The translations under genes and the position numbers were made by a program. Under the pieces are notes generated by a model. It saw only the letters and a program-made list of their open reading frames with translations. It was not told where the DNA came from and ran no database searches. Source: Heterocephalus glaber (Eukaryota > Chordata > Mammalia > Rodentia > Bathyergidae). Taken from it: DNA of 64,000 bases. This document shows, piece after piece, positions 23,816-36,240 of the stretch. The stretch is from the NCBI RefSeq assembly GCF_000247695.1, contig NW_004624801.1:327658-391657 (forward strand). The letters are read 5' to 3'. Each line of letters begins with the position of its first letter. Position 1 is the first letter of the stretch.

Positions 23816-25693
23816 GAATTTGAATGTCATAAAATTTTTCCAAGTCGTAAAACAGTGCTTACCTTTTTACTCTTTTCCTGCCTTAAAAATACAATAACGA
23901 GGTAATATAGATTTTAGGCCTGGTTTTGCCTATGGGAATAGTTGTAGATTTTTATTCCAGGGCCCTGTGAAGTGTGGCATTTTTGATTTAAAATCTCAGA
24001 AATACCCAGTGTTTTCTTTTCTATGAGCCTAGTGGTATACAGGATATCCTTCTGTAAAACATTGTCTCTGTTTTGGGTCATTTTCCAGATAAAGACACTT
24101 GCCCATCAATAATGCTCAATCTTGTATTATTTTTTTAAATGAGATATAGATACCTTGTGAGCAAGGAGCTATGTTTCTGGTGTTATTTCACACAAATAAT
24201 TGTTTTTTGAAGAGTTGGCCTTTTAAAGAAAAATTTCCCATTGATACTATTTCTCAATGTCATTATTTTTTTTCCTGTGTTGCTCTTTTCCATTTTAATT
24301 CAGCTTTTCATTAACACCTCTACATAATCAATAATATTCAAAGATCCACAAGACAGCTCTTCCAGAGATCTGGAGATTTGAGCCCCATCATCAAGAAGCA
24401 TCCTAAAGGCTTTTCTAGAGTTACCTATGCATGGACACCAGAAGGATGAGGAGTCTCCTCGGTGGGTTATGGTCACAGCAGCAGCCCTGTCACATCAGCA
24501 CCGCTAGGCTCCACAGCCACTCAGGCCATCCATGGCCAACGGCAAATGCCCCACATCTACTTGCAGTGTAATAATCAATGTCCTGATCTGCAGCTGATCA
24601 AAGTTCCCAGAGAAGAAAAGAGAATGAGGAAAGGGATGAGGTCAGAGATCCGAGTAGATCACCTATTCTGCCCACTCTCTGCTGACCCAGGGAATTCCCT
24701 ACAGAGAGCTCAGTTTACTTTTCACCTGCTTAGGAAATCTTCCTGCATTCCGTAGAAAAATAAATCAGAGCACTTGGCCTGATGAAAGGCAATAGTATCG
24801 GGGACAAGCTTTGTTTTAGTTTGATTTTTGATGACTGAAGTCACTGCAGTGGCTTTTATTTGCTCATAACTCTGGAGCCAGGGTCTCTGACCTTTAAGCC
24901 ATCCTTCTTATCGAGTTAAGGTTGGGACAAAATGCTTGTCATTCTAACTTGTCAGCCAGATTCAAACCATCCCAAACCAAACACACATGGCTGCTTCCTT
25001 CAGGCCATCAGTTGGGATGATTTTTCCATGATATACTAAACATTTAGATACTTTTGAAAGAACACTCACCAGCCAGTACATCTCCTTTCTAACCAGAATG
25101 TTGCTGAGGTCATCCGTAGTGACTTGAGAACGTGTCCTTTAAAGAGAATGCTTTTAGACCAGAAGCATTAGTTATGGAGGTTGTCATTGTTGTTATTCCT
25201 CCAAGGAAGAGAATAAAAGTGTAATCACACTAGGTCATGTGTAAATTTATGCTGTTTTTACTGGCTCTTAACCCTTTTCCTTCCAGGAATTGTTAAGTTC
25301 CTTTGCAGTCGTATATCAGCAGTTGGGTATGTTCTCACCAAACATGACTGTTTGACGGCAAGGCCCCTCAGTAGACCAACAGAATAAAAGTCAGGTCCTG
25401 TAACTGATTCCCTGGAAATTACGTAAGAGAAATAAATACCCCGGTATTTGCACAAAGGAAATTATGAAATTCCCAACAAACTTGAATTCATAGACTCTTA
25501 AATTCTCCTGTGAGAAAAAATTTTACTTGGTCTCAAGGGGTCTTTCGTACAGTTAGGAATAAAACCTTTTGTAAGGAAGATCTCTGATTCCTAGACTGCT
25601 CGAAATGGGCTGCAGTTCAGCCAGGCTTCTGTTGGAGACTCGGAAAGAGGCCAGGAGACAAGACAAAGCTCAGAGCATCTGTCCATGCATAGA
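23816..25693. other. Intergenic stretch; possible LTR relic near 24.84-25.01 kb
   Basis: Mostly unrecognised. The segment 'gtggcttttatttgctcata' with 'actctggagccagggtctct' near 24.85 kb faintly resembles a minus-strand MLT1-type LTR; I am not confident. The 97-codon frame at 24462-24755 has no recognisable features. Confidence 0.4.
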
Positions 25694-25707
25694 TTTCCTC
25701 CCTTTCT

Positions 25708-25755
<48 letters not shown>
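25694..25755. repeat. (CT)n microsatellite
   Basis: About 18 perfect CT units follow a CCCTCT lead-in. Confidence 0.95.
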
Positions 25756-25756
<1 letters not shown>

Positions 25757-26746
25757 TTATTTAATGGTGAATAAGTGAAATCACAGAGAATTAGTTTGCA
25801 CTATGAAGAAGCAATTCCAAAAGTATTTCAGTGTTTTTCTTTTTCTTGTCTTTTTCTCTTTCAGATTGCACTGGTTCATTTTATGGTATCAAGTGCTCCT
25901 GGTCTTTTCTGGCATGTTGCTTTGATAAGTGAAGTGTTTGAATGGAGCTGGTGAAACTGAGATCACATAGGCTTGAGCTGCATGTCTAGAGATGGATAAA
26001 ATGCTAACTTGTGGTAGTAATACAATCCGAAGAGCGCTGCCTGGATCACCAGCAATGTTTGCATCCTTTTAGAGGACTTGAAATAATATACGGACCATGG
26101 AGAAGGAAAGTAAGCAAAGTAAGTAAGGAATGCATGCAGGAAGGAGACAGAAAACAGTAAAAATGAATATCGGTGCTTAATTCACTTAATTCCCGAGCCT
26201 GTGATTAATGAAATTTGTATTAATTTCCGGTATATTGCCTGGATTTCAAAACTATGGACAACATAAATCTGTTTTGATAACTGATGCCGGCTCCAGGTGA
26301 ATGCTCAGATTACTTCTCAAAAGGAACACAGAGAATAATTTTCCTATTCTCTATCCACAGGAAACTGTTTAAATTGTCTGTTCTTAGCTCATGCTTCACT
26401 GAACTTTTGAAGCTATTTAGCCTCAGAGCTTTATAGACTTAACTACTTTCCAAAAAGTCTGAGAGAGTTGATAATATCTCGTTGGAATTTTTCATGTTTT
26501 TAGTGTATAAGAAATGTGTGTGTGATGGGTGGGTAGATGAGTTTCTAAAATTGCAAATTGTGAAATGTAACTGGACTTTCATCATGATCAATTCAGAATC
26601 ATGGAAGCAATTTACTGAGAAAGGGAATCTTAGAGCTGACCACAGCTCTTCTGTCAGAACATAGAACTGCAAATCAAAACTTAGCCTTCTTTCCTCTCTT
26701 GGGAGATTTTTTGGTGTGTCATTGCTGGGTCAACAGATAAAACTCC
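25756..26746. other. Intergenic stretch without recognised genes
   Basis: No repeat or exon was recognised. Two overlapping frames on opposite strands near 26.45-26.67 kb are chance mirrors. Confidence 0.5.
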
Positions 26747-26780
<34 letters not shown>

Positions 26781-26803
26781 CACGCGCGTGCGCGCACACA
26801 TGT
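26747..26803. repeat. (TG)n passing into (CG/CA)n: alternating purine-pyrimidine tract
   Basis: The strict alternation runs for about 57 bases: TG units, then CG-rich units, then CA units. The CG-rich centre 26776-26795 is a perfect 20-bp palindrome. Long TG/CG alternation is the classic left-handed (Z) DNA former. Confidence 0.95.
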
Positions 26804-27850
26804 TTTTATATACTCAGAATTTGCTTTTTGGCAGCTAATCCATTGAACTTTTTCTTCCTTCAGTTATTATTCAGTAAGGAGGCACATATTTTATGTAAAA
26901 ATAATATTCAATAAATGTAATTGCTTCAGGGTCTGATGTTTGCAGAAGTGGGATATATATCATTATTTTTTCAAGGTTTTTTAAAAGCACTATTACATGT
27001 GCTTTCAAATACATAAACAAGGTTTAATCTCACTAAACGTGAAAGCAAACACTCCTAATTGATTTTTTCCCGTGTTGACTTAGCAGTTACCGTATGAGTC
27101 TTCATGTATTTAAGTTTACAAGCAGGGAAATGGCAGACTGGAAAAAGGCATTATTTATTGTGTCAGTTCCTGCCTCTCTAAAGCTTGGTGACTCAGTTAT
27201 GCAAACCATACAAAAGAATAGGTCAGAATAAATACTAGTTTTGAAATAAAATCTTTGCTGATAACAAGATCACAAGCTTAAATACTGGTAACAGAATTTA
27301 GGCCTGTGTTATAAATTTAGATATTATTGCTAACCCTAGAAACCATTTCTAAAATGCTTGTTTATAGTGATCATTGATTCAAATTCTATTACACTTAAAA
27401 TGAATGGGTTTTAGCTTAAATTCAAATGAAGAAGAAATATATGGATCTGATCTTGACAAGTACATTTAAATATTTAACTGTCTATAAGACAAGTAGTGGC
27501 ATAATCTAGATATTCTCCTAAATTCATATGATGTTATTAATGTTGTTATATTATCATTCATTACTAATGTTATTGGTGGTAGTTAGGTACAATATTTTAT
27601 TTTTGCACTGCTTTAATGCAAGTTCATAAATTTATCAGAAGACCGAAATATTTATCAATTGAGGATATGTGTCTGCAGAGTGGAAATTGGACAATGACGG
27701 AGGAAAATTTCAATCCAATCCACAGATCATGATTGAATTTATATTTAAAATGAAAAACTTGCTCACAAAAAATTTGAGTTAAATGTTTAGAAAGGGATAT
27801 TGTATAAAGAGTGAAAAATCAACCTCCAAACTTTCTATGTTATAGAGTGA
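26804..27850. other. Intergenic AT-rich stretch
   Basis: No repeat or exon was recognised. Confidence 0.5.
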
Positions 27851-28701
27851 AGAAATAATTTAGTGCTCTATTGTATAAAAAAACAAACAAACACATCTTT
27901 ATCCAGTCTCCAGTTGATGGACAATTGGGCTGTTTCCAAGTTTTAGCTATTACAAACTGTGCCACTATAAATATGGGTGAGCATTTATCACTGTGGTATG
28001 ATTCTTTTAATTCTTTTGGGAAGATCCCCAGCATGGGAATAGCTGGGTCAAATGGGACCTCTAATCCTAGTTGTTGAAGGTATCTCCATACTGATTTCCA
28101 CAGTGGGTGCACCAGTCTGCACTCCCAACAATGAAGAAGGGTTCCTTTCTCCCCACAGCATTTGTTATTGGTTGATTTCTTGATAGCAGCCACTCTTTCT
28201 GGGGTGAGGTGGAATCTCAGCGTTGTTTTCATCTGCATCTCTCAAATGACCAGTGATGAGCCATAAAAAATGAGAAACTAGAGAGATATTTACAGCTTAG
28301 TGGATGCACATTGAGGCCATACTCTTAAGTGTAATAAATAGGACACACATGTGTAAATACCAAATAGTTTCTCTGGTGTGAAAAACTAAAAGTGTAAATA
28401 AGGATCAAAATGTATAATTGATATTGTGAAATAGGAAGAAAACTTCTAAAGGAGTAGGGGAAATTGGAGGGGTAGGGGAAAGGAAAGAAGGAAAAGAAAA
28501 AGTTATGAGAAAAGGAAAAAATGGAAACAAAGTCTTTGTAAATAAGCAAGGGCGGAGGGGGTGAAGGGAGGGCAGGGAAATGGGCAAAAATAAGAACCAA
28601 GATACATCAAGTACAGGTACAAGTACCCAGTGATAAATGTAACTGTATTGTATACCTAAAATGTTCCAATAAACCTAATGGAAGAAAAAAGAAATAATTT
28701 A
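27851..28701 (+). mobile_element. LINE-1 with 5' inversion (twin priming), with target-site duplications
   Basis: The left part, to about 28260, is the end of L1 ORF2/3' UTR in minus orientation. The right part, from about 28261, is the next stretch of the L1 3' UTR in plus orientation, ending with A-rich sequence near 28681-28690. The two parts are adjacent in the L1 order: one ends at the counterpart of 'ggagtactactct' and the other begins at 'ccataaaaaatgag' (compare 1095-1135). A perfect 12-bp duplication AGAAATAATTTA lies at 27851-27862 and 28690-28701, so this is one insertion event. Confidence 0.88.
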
Positions 28702-29394
28702 AGGGGAACTTGTCTGAGCAGATTTGCTATGAAAAATTATATTTTACAGAAAGCAGAGGGGGAAATACTGGATTTGAAATCATTTAAGCTTAAAATTCAT
28801 ATCGACAGTACCCATACTCATGAGGAGGTTTCTGTATCTTTATTTTTTAATTAAAATTGGGATTTGGGAAATCATATTGAGAAAAAAACAAAATAAAATG
28901 TTAAGCTACAGAAGAGGAATTGGAAAAACAAAGCCAATCAGATTAATGTTCCAACTGCTATATTTCTATTTCTTATCCCTCTGGTTTTCACAGACTCCTC
29001 CTCCCTTTGTGACGAAGAAAATGCCAACTCATCATCTTTGTGTTAAGAGTCTAAGATCTGACCCAGATTTAATGATGAATCCTAATATCTCTTTAAGAAA
29101 TTCATGAATTACTAAAATATTGATAATCACTTAGAAAACATACTTTACTTTTCTTCCTTAGTCAATCTGTACTTCCAGATATACCTGCAATATGTCCCCA
29201 GATTCCTCAGATATTTACCTTATTTACCTTTATTTACCTCTTCATTTAGTATTTTAGTATTAATCAAATGCAACAATAGACTTCTTTGTTATTTAAGGGC
29301 TTATTGTATTACATGGCTTATTCTTCTGACTCAATTATTTACTGATATATTTCATCATTAATAGCTGCAGCAGCAGTACTATAAATAACTGATT
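28702..29394. other. Intergenic AT-rich stretch
   Basis: A 95-codon frame at 28820-29107 shows no family motifs and is AT-biased. I treat it as noncoding. Confidence 0.5.
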
Positions 29395-29525
29395 GTTCAG
29401 GTGATCACTATGTTCTAGGGAATTTATATATATATATATATATATTAATTCTCATCTCTGTAACAATGGTTTCCAGCTAGTAAATGGCAGATCAAGTTTC
29501 CAAACATAGAGCAGGGTGACTTAAT
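29395..29525 (-). mobile_element. MIR relic containing an (AT)n run
   Basis: 'atcactatgttctagggaat' and 'cagctagtaaatggcagatc' match the reverse MIR consensus, with an (AT)11 run at about 29425-29446 between them. Confidence 0.5.
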
Positions 29526-29604
29526 TCCGAATTCCTCCACAGTGAACAATGCTACAGGTACCAGGTACCATCATCATCAAAGTTGCACACTTTAGAATTT
29601 TCTT

Positions 29605-29693
29605 TTCTTTTTTTTTTTTTGGTACTGGGGATCGAACTCGGGACCTTGCGCTTGCAAGGCAGGCACTGGAACCACTGAGCTAAATCCCCTGCC
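29605..29693 (-). mobile_element. Young ID-type SINE with perfect target-site duplication
   Basis: Reverse of a complete ID body with its poly-A (poly-T here) tail. The 17-bp repeat CACTTTAGAATTTTCTT is perfect at 29588-29604 and 29694-29710. It is the cleanest SINE insertion in the window. Confidence 0.96.
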
Positions 29694-29710
29694 CACTTTA
29701 GAATTTTCTT

Positions 29711-31081
29711 GAAATTCTATATGTTGGGATTTAATGTGAAAGAATTGCAATTAAAAAGTTTTTAAGAGCTTACAATGTTTGACCATGCAATTTCACATCT
29801 AGAAATGGATTCTAAAAAAATTGTAAAAGATGAGGAAAAACATTAATCTATACAGATAGTTAATGCAACTCTAGAAAAATGAAAGTAAAAAAAGAACGTA
29901 AAGATATAAAAATATGTGAGGATTATCATTCATATATATTATGGAGATATATATGTTCATTAAAATGTATGTTTTCAAATGTTTTTAATTTCATGCCAAA
30001 TACACAAATATAAAAATATGACATTCATTAAATCATATGATAATTTATCTTAAATTTATAAAACATAAATGACTTAAAAATAGAAGCAGAAATATAGGGA
30101 ATACAAGAGATAAATAAAATTATTTATAATGGTTGCTTCCCAATTATAGGAATATATTTATTTTATTTTCTACATTTTCTCACATTATTCTACATTTTTA
30201 AATGCCTTTAAAATCTTTACATAATACATTTTTCACAGTGAGAATAATTGCTTTGATTTAAAAAGACCTAAAATATACTTTTAAAAAATCCTACACATGG
30301 TTGAAGTCCACATCCCAAAAGCTACAGGACCGACCAGGCATACAGCCTTTTTTTCATCTGTATCACTACAGTGATGCTCACATTATTCAAAAGATGTTTT
30401 GTATTTTCTTTGTAGCTTGTGGAATATTTCATAAATATCTATGATAGTACTTAGGCTTGGCTGTCTGAAGTCTTTGTGTTCTTTGTTATCATCATTATTG
30501 TTGTTAGTTTTGGAAAAAAGCCAGTCTGCATGACTCTTACAGTCTTTCAGTGAGATTTTACTAAGGCAAGGAGACATTCTTACAGGTGCTTTTAACACTG
30601 AATTGAGTTTCTAATTGTAGCATATCTTCCTGGAAAGTATTGCTCATTGTGTCGGGGAGCGGGCTATAGATGTTTGAGGTAGGCTCATCTTTCCTAAGGG
30701 CTAAAAAAAGTGATTTTCTTTTAGAACCTGCTATTTCTAAGGAATATTTTCTCATCTCCTCTTCTTCCTCTTTCCTTCCTACTTTCCTCCTTCATTTTCC
30801 TTGTTTCAACTTATAAATGTCCATGTAATGCAGAACTGCAATGTAGCATGTCTGGGAAAACACAATAGCAGCACTTTGCTTCTTGAAAAGCTCTCAATAC
30901 ATGTTAGCTTATTATTGGTCTTCTTATTATTTCATCACTATTATTAAATGATATTACTAAGCCTCCAATAATGAAGGTTGCTTCTTCCCAGTGGCCATGA
31001 CTAGTGGGCATGATAATTGCTATTTTTCTCAGTTGGTTCCTCCTCCAGCCACAGAGCTGTGTTAAAGCAGCCCTACCTGGA
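29711..31081. other. Intergenic AT-rich stretch
   Basis: No repeat family or exon was recognised. Confidence 0.5.
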
Positions 31082-31855
31082 TGTTATGGTTTATATCTAG
31101 ATGTCCTCCAAAGCCTTATGAGCTCATGGGTGAGGCTTTTGGGAGATGATTGGGTCATGGGAGGTGTGTTAATTACTTTCCTCTCCTTGCTGGGATAAAA
31201 TACCTGTCACCCAAAGTTAAAGGGGAAAGGTTTATTTAGCTTATAGTCCGTAGAGGTTTTCAGTCTATAATCAACTGGCTCCAAGGAAGGGTGACAGAGG
31301 GGCAACAGTTCATGGTGATGAAAGACAGCAAAAGTAACAAGGGACTTTAACAGTGACTTTCTGCCCCTTTTATTTTATTCAGACTACCAGGAGTAGAGCG
31401 ATGCCAAACCAATCACTCACATGTAGTGATTTAGTAATCACATGCCTTTAATTCCAGCATCACACACTCTAGATTCAGCCACCTTCAAAATAGCCCCACC
31501 TCATTTGCATGAGGCTTTAGGGGGACATCTAAACACAAGCCATAATGAGGGGTGATACACATTAGTGGATTTCTCTGCAAAGGGGTTTATAGCTCAATGT
31601 GATGTTGGGAGGTGAAGGCTGGTCAGAGGCAATGGGTCACTGGGGGCATGGCCTGGAAGAGTATAGCTCTCTCCCTTCTGCATTCACTCTTTCTGTTTCC
31701 AGCTGCCATGCCATGAGCTCTTTCTCCTCTGCCGTGCCTCCCGGGCTTGGAACCAGGTGAATAGGGTCTGAAACTTCTACAAACTGTGAGCTAAAATAAA
31801 CCTCCCTTTCCACTTTAAGTTGTGAGTGTTGGGTTTTGTGAAAGTGACTAAGACA
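31082..31855 (+). mobile_element. MaLR-like LTR interrupted by a second LTR
   Basis: The outer LTR occupies 31082-31166 and about 31548-31855. Its marks are 'ggtgaggcttttgggagatg', 'attgggtcatgggaggtg', then after the interruption 'aatgggtcactgggggcatg', 'ctacaaactgtgagctaaaa' and a 3' end near 'aaagtgactaagaca'. It contains an AATAAA-like LTR poly(A) region. It has no coding content. Confidence 0.7.
31167..31547 (-). mobile_element. Inner MaLR-type LTR in reverse orientation
   Basis: It begins 'tgttaattactttcctctcc' and ends near 'aaacacaagccataatga', the reverse layout of an MST/ORR-type LTR ('gctgggataaaatacctg', 'gccccacctcatttgcatga'). It splits the outer LTR at a conserved point and so inserted later. 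Confidence 0.65.
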
Positions 31856-34463
31856 TTGGCCCAAAGCCTGCCATCCACGATGAAGGGAGGCCACAAGGCT
31901 CACTGAAGAACTAACACACTACAGATTACACAGATGAAATGCTTATTGCAATCATAGTGTTAAGAAGCAATAATGTGAGGCCTGATCCTATGATGCACAT
32001 GGTATTTTCAGAGTCCAATTGTCTCCTTAATGTGAGATAAATGAAATCTTCCAGAGTATGACAGAGGAGGTAAATAATAACTCACTTGACCTAGACATAT
32101 GAGCTTCTAAAGAACAGTGCTACTTACTGTTATTTGTTTTAACAGATTTGATGGAAATTGTCAATTATAAATGGAAACAATAAACACTGAAATATTAGTG
32201 AATAAATGTGATTTTGTTGTATATATAAACATATTAACAGTTGAGAACATACAGGAACCTCCTTAACCAGAGGTCTTTCTCAGCTATTCACAAGGCATAA
32301 ATTCAAGGACTAAGGCATTTAAAGCTAAAACAGACGCCATCAATATATATCTTGAATTTTTTTTACCCAGAAAGAAAACTGACCAAGAAAAGGTACCTTC
32401 AAATTCAGCATCTGTTCATACTATTTCAAAAATACATCTTTAGATGTGTTAGCTCATATTTGCTTTCACTTTACATATATTTTTAACAACCTTAGTTACA
32501 TAACTTCTCAGCCCAGTGCAGAGTAGAATCAACAAATTAGAGTTTCCTGATAGCCCGACAAGATTCAAAGAATATTTTTCAAAAGCAAAAATGTGAAGAC
32601 TCCCACTGGTAGAGAAGGAAAAACAAGCAGAAGTGTTTAAGTAAGTTTAGGCCAGGGTCTCTTAATTTAGAGGAAGTGTCTGTGCTATACCCTGATAGGA
32701 TGTCTGCAATGCAGGTAAAAATGAAAGAGCTTATATTTATTATAATTATACTAATTCATTATTCAGGTCACATTATAGTAAAAACATTCTGTTCCTTTTA
32801 TTCATCATTCAACTGACATTTATGGAGGCTTATCATAAGACTTATCAGACTTATCTATCTGGTGAAATGCAAGGCAATGAGGACATAAAGATAAAAAAGA
32901 CATTTCCTGATTTTTCCTGATTTTTGAATAGCCCACCATTGGTATGTAGATGCAGCCATGAAAAAAATTTTGTAGTAGTTAGACAGAAAACAAGATTTCT
33001 CTGCTACAAATAGGTACTGAATGCTACAGGAGCATTCAGTCAGAGCTGCTTAAGTACAATAATTCAGAGAAAATGACTCCCACCCAGATGCATTTCAATC
33101 ATTTCGACAAGCCATGGTGCAAGATGTTGCATTCCCAGGCTTGCCAGACCAGTATGGCGCTAGTGCTGTGATGCACACTGAGCTTAGGGAATTAAGTTCT
33201 GCTGCCTCACAGCTAAGGGTGTCTGCAGAGAGAGACATACGGTAAGGCTATGCCATCCTCAGAAACAGTTTCTCATTCATACACATCATTTCAACTAGGT
33301 AGAAATATCTGGACAAAATGGTCATTTTAAGGGCACTGACTGGACAGAGGCAATTTTGTCTCTTGGTGTGTTCTTAGCATCCTTAACACCACTACATATG
33401 GTAAAATTTTGTGCATTTTAAATCTTGTTCACTTGAATATTTCATGTGTGGATTGTTTGTCCTCTCAAGCAGAAATTTTATTCTCCTAAGGGAGAAAAAT
33501 GTTTCTTGTAGGGGTTCCTGACTCCCATATCAACTAGCACAGAGTTGAAGTCCAAAGTAGTTATTCAGCAAGTATGTTCATTGAATTTAATATGGAGATT
33601 ACCAAAGTGGTCAGTAAAGTTGCATAATTTTTAAGGTCAAATCTATTTTCCAATAGGTACATTTATATTAAATGCCTTAAAATATCATACTTGATAATGT
33701 TGTTCTCATAGTAGCAGATTGCAAACTCATCCTGACTTCATTTCACGCCAATATGATGATTTATTTATTATTTAGTACCTCTGATTACTACTCAGCAGAT
33801 CAGTACATAGATATTAATACCTAGTAAATACAAATTTTAGAAGCTTTTCATTTCTTATTGTGAACTTGAACTGTATACACACATATGGGAATTTGGAAAA
33901 TATATTTAATTGTTGGAAATCTTTACATAAATGGAGAGGAAAGATTTTTGCTCCTAGTGAAGCAATCACCTTCTACGTGACAGAATCATTCACGATCTGA
34001 CTGCAGAGCTAGATTGTGACTAATATTTGTCCCTAAAATTATAGGTGGTTACCATGGAGGCAATTTCCTTGGAAAAATTTAATCCACAGATGGATCCTAG
34101 CCGGCAACTACAATGGTGTCCAAAACTAATAGATATTTTTGCTAAATAAGGCCTGACTCAGCCAAAACAGACAGATTGACAAGAGAAATCTGTATCATAC
34201 ACTGCTCCCCACAAAGCACATGTATCCAAGTCCTAATGCTTTGGCACACTACAATTTTCCTAGTAGGAACATAATGAAAAGTCATTTATTAATTAAAATG
34301 CTTTTGCATATTGTTTCTTTTTAGAATGCAACAATGGAGCTATACAACTGTATCACACATATACAAAGGTTTAATTACAAAATATTATCTTTGTGTTCCT
34401 TTAAATGATTAGGGTAGATATTCTATTCAGACTGGGAAGCTGCTGATTATTAGATCTTTGACT
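31856..34463. other. Intergenic stretch without recognised genes
   Basis: AT-rich. A weak L2/MIR-like phrase occurs near 32.83-32.91 kb ('gaggacataaagataaaaaa'), with a duplicated 'cctgatttttcctgattttt' just after it. Confidence 0.45.
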
Positions 34464-34549
34464 GTTTTTTTTTTTGGTACCAGGGATCGAACTCAGAACC
34501 TTTCTCTTTTGAGGCAGGCGGCGGTGCCACTGAGCTAAATCCCCAGCCA
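34464..34549 (-). mobile_element. ID-type SINE
   Basis: Reverse of an ID body with an 11-base T-run. 'ggtaccagggatcgaactca' and 'gccactgagctaaatcccca' are close to the consensus. Confidence 0.92.
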
Positions 34550-35229
34550 GAAGCTGCGTATTTTTAACACCCTTAATTTTTCACGAACGTTCTTCTTAAA
34601 TATACATAAGCCTTCCTGCATATCACCCAAACCATGAAAGAAAGGGTGAGAGAGACTCTGATGGCTAATGACAAAGACTGGGATGCAACCATTGTGTGCT
34701 TCCCATGGCTAAATTTATACCACTAAACATAATAAGCATAACTTTGTGCTCATTTCTTTAATGAATTTCTTCTGCCATATGAAACTATCTTGGCCTGTGG
34801 TGTATTTATTTAAATTTGACTATTAAAGCAAAACAATTTCAATCCAAGTTTCAGAAAAAAATAGCATCTCCTTCTTGATAACTGATTTTTCAACAGAAGT
34901 CATTACTTGGGGGAAAAACAGTGTCACTTCTCTGAATTCATATGGCCTGGAAAATGTTTAGCCATCTACAGATGCCCTAATTGAATCTTAGTAAAGAAAG
35001 TCTCAAAATGATTGATTTTCTTTTCCCATTTAGCCTTAATACGTTTTAAGGCATTCATTGGATCCTCAGCTTTTTCCTTAGAAGAAATCCAAGAGGCAGC
35101 TCATGTCTGAGGGAGCTTTTGAAGTGGACTGAACTGTTAATTTATTCTCCATCATTTGAGTAACAGAGCTAATTTGCCTATCTACAGATTCCTTTAGCTT
35201 TAGGATACATCCTGGATTCTTTTTGTTTA
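34550..35229. other. Intergenic stretch without recognised genes
   Basis: No repeat or exon was recognised. Confidence 0.45.
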
Positions 35230-36240
35230 ATTAGTACTGTTTGTAGAACATGTTTATGCTCCTTGTGGGGAATTGGTGCATATATATAACACATTTTAAT
35301 TCCTTTTTCATTCTCTTTCCTTCTCCTTCCTTCATCTTTCAATCTTTTCCTCATTTGAGAAAGCCCTATATCCCTATTTCCCATTTATCTATCTTTTATT
35401 TTTCTCTTTATTTGTATTTTGGGTTTGTCATATATGAGATGCCAAGTGATATTTAGCTTGTGTGTCTGATTTATTTCACCTGACATTATGATCTCAAAGT
35501 GCATCCATTTCTCCATAAATGACTGGAGATTATCTTTCTCTATTATGTGTAAATGCCACAATTTCTTCACCCATTAATCTGTTGATGGACATATAAGTCG
35601 TTTTCAAGATTAAGCTATTATGAACTGTGCTGCAATAAATATGGATATGCATGTATCTCTGTAATACATATCTTTAACTCTTTTGGGAAGATACCTAGAA
35701 GGGGAATAGTTGAATCAAAGGGAATTACTAGTTTTAGTGTTTGGGAAAACTCCATACTGATTTCCATAGTGGTTATAGTAGTTTACATTCCCTTGAACAA
35801 TTTAAAAGGGTCTCTTTTTCCCTCTGCAGCCTGGCCAGCATTTGTTATTACTTGATTTTTCTATAACAGCCATTCTTTCTGGGGTGAGGGGGAATCTCCA
35901 TGTTGCTTTAATTTTCATTTCCGTAAAGGCCAGAGATGCTGAACGTTTCATCAAATATTTATTGACCACTTGTACTTTTTCTGTGAAGTTTCTGTCCATT
36001 TCACTTGTCTATGTTTTCATTGGGTCTTTTATTTTGGGGGGTCTAATTTTTAAAGTTTTTTTTATATTCTAGATATTGGTCTTCTGTCTGAGGAGTAGCT
36101 GGCAAATTTTTTTTCCTATTCTGTACACTGTCTTTTCACTTTCTTGGTGGTTTCTTTTGCCGTGCAAAAGCTTTTTAATTCGATATGATCCCATTTATTG
36201 ATTCTTGCTACTATTTCCTGTGTAACCGGGGTTCTGGGTT
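35230..36240 (-). mobile_element. LINE-1 3' portion, minus strand
   Basis: Reverse of L1 ORF2 end and 3' UTR. Matching phrases include 'catccatttctccataaatg', 'ctcttttgggaagataccta', 'tactgatttccatagtggtt', 'gccattctttctggggtgag' and 'tcttttgccgtgcaaaagct'. No intact frame remains. It ends about 700 bp before the KCNJ2 CpG island. Confidence 0.88.

Noticed and set aside
27840..28238. 132-codon minus-strand frame
   Set aside because: It is the remnant of an L1 ORF2 end inside the inverted L1, not a host gene.
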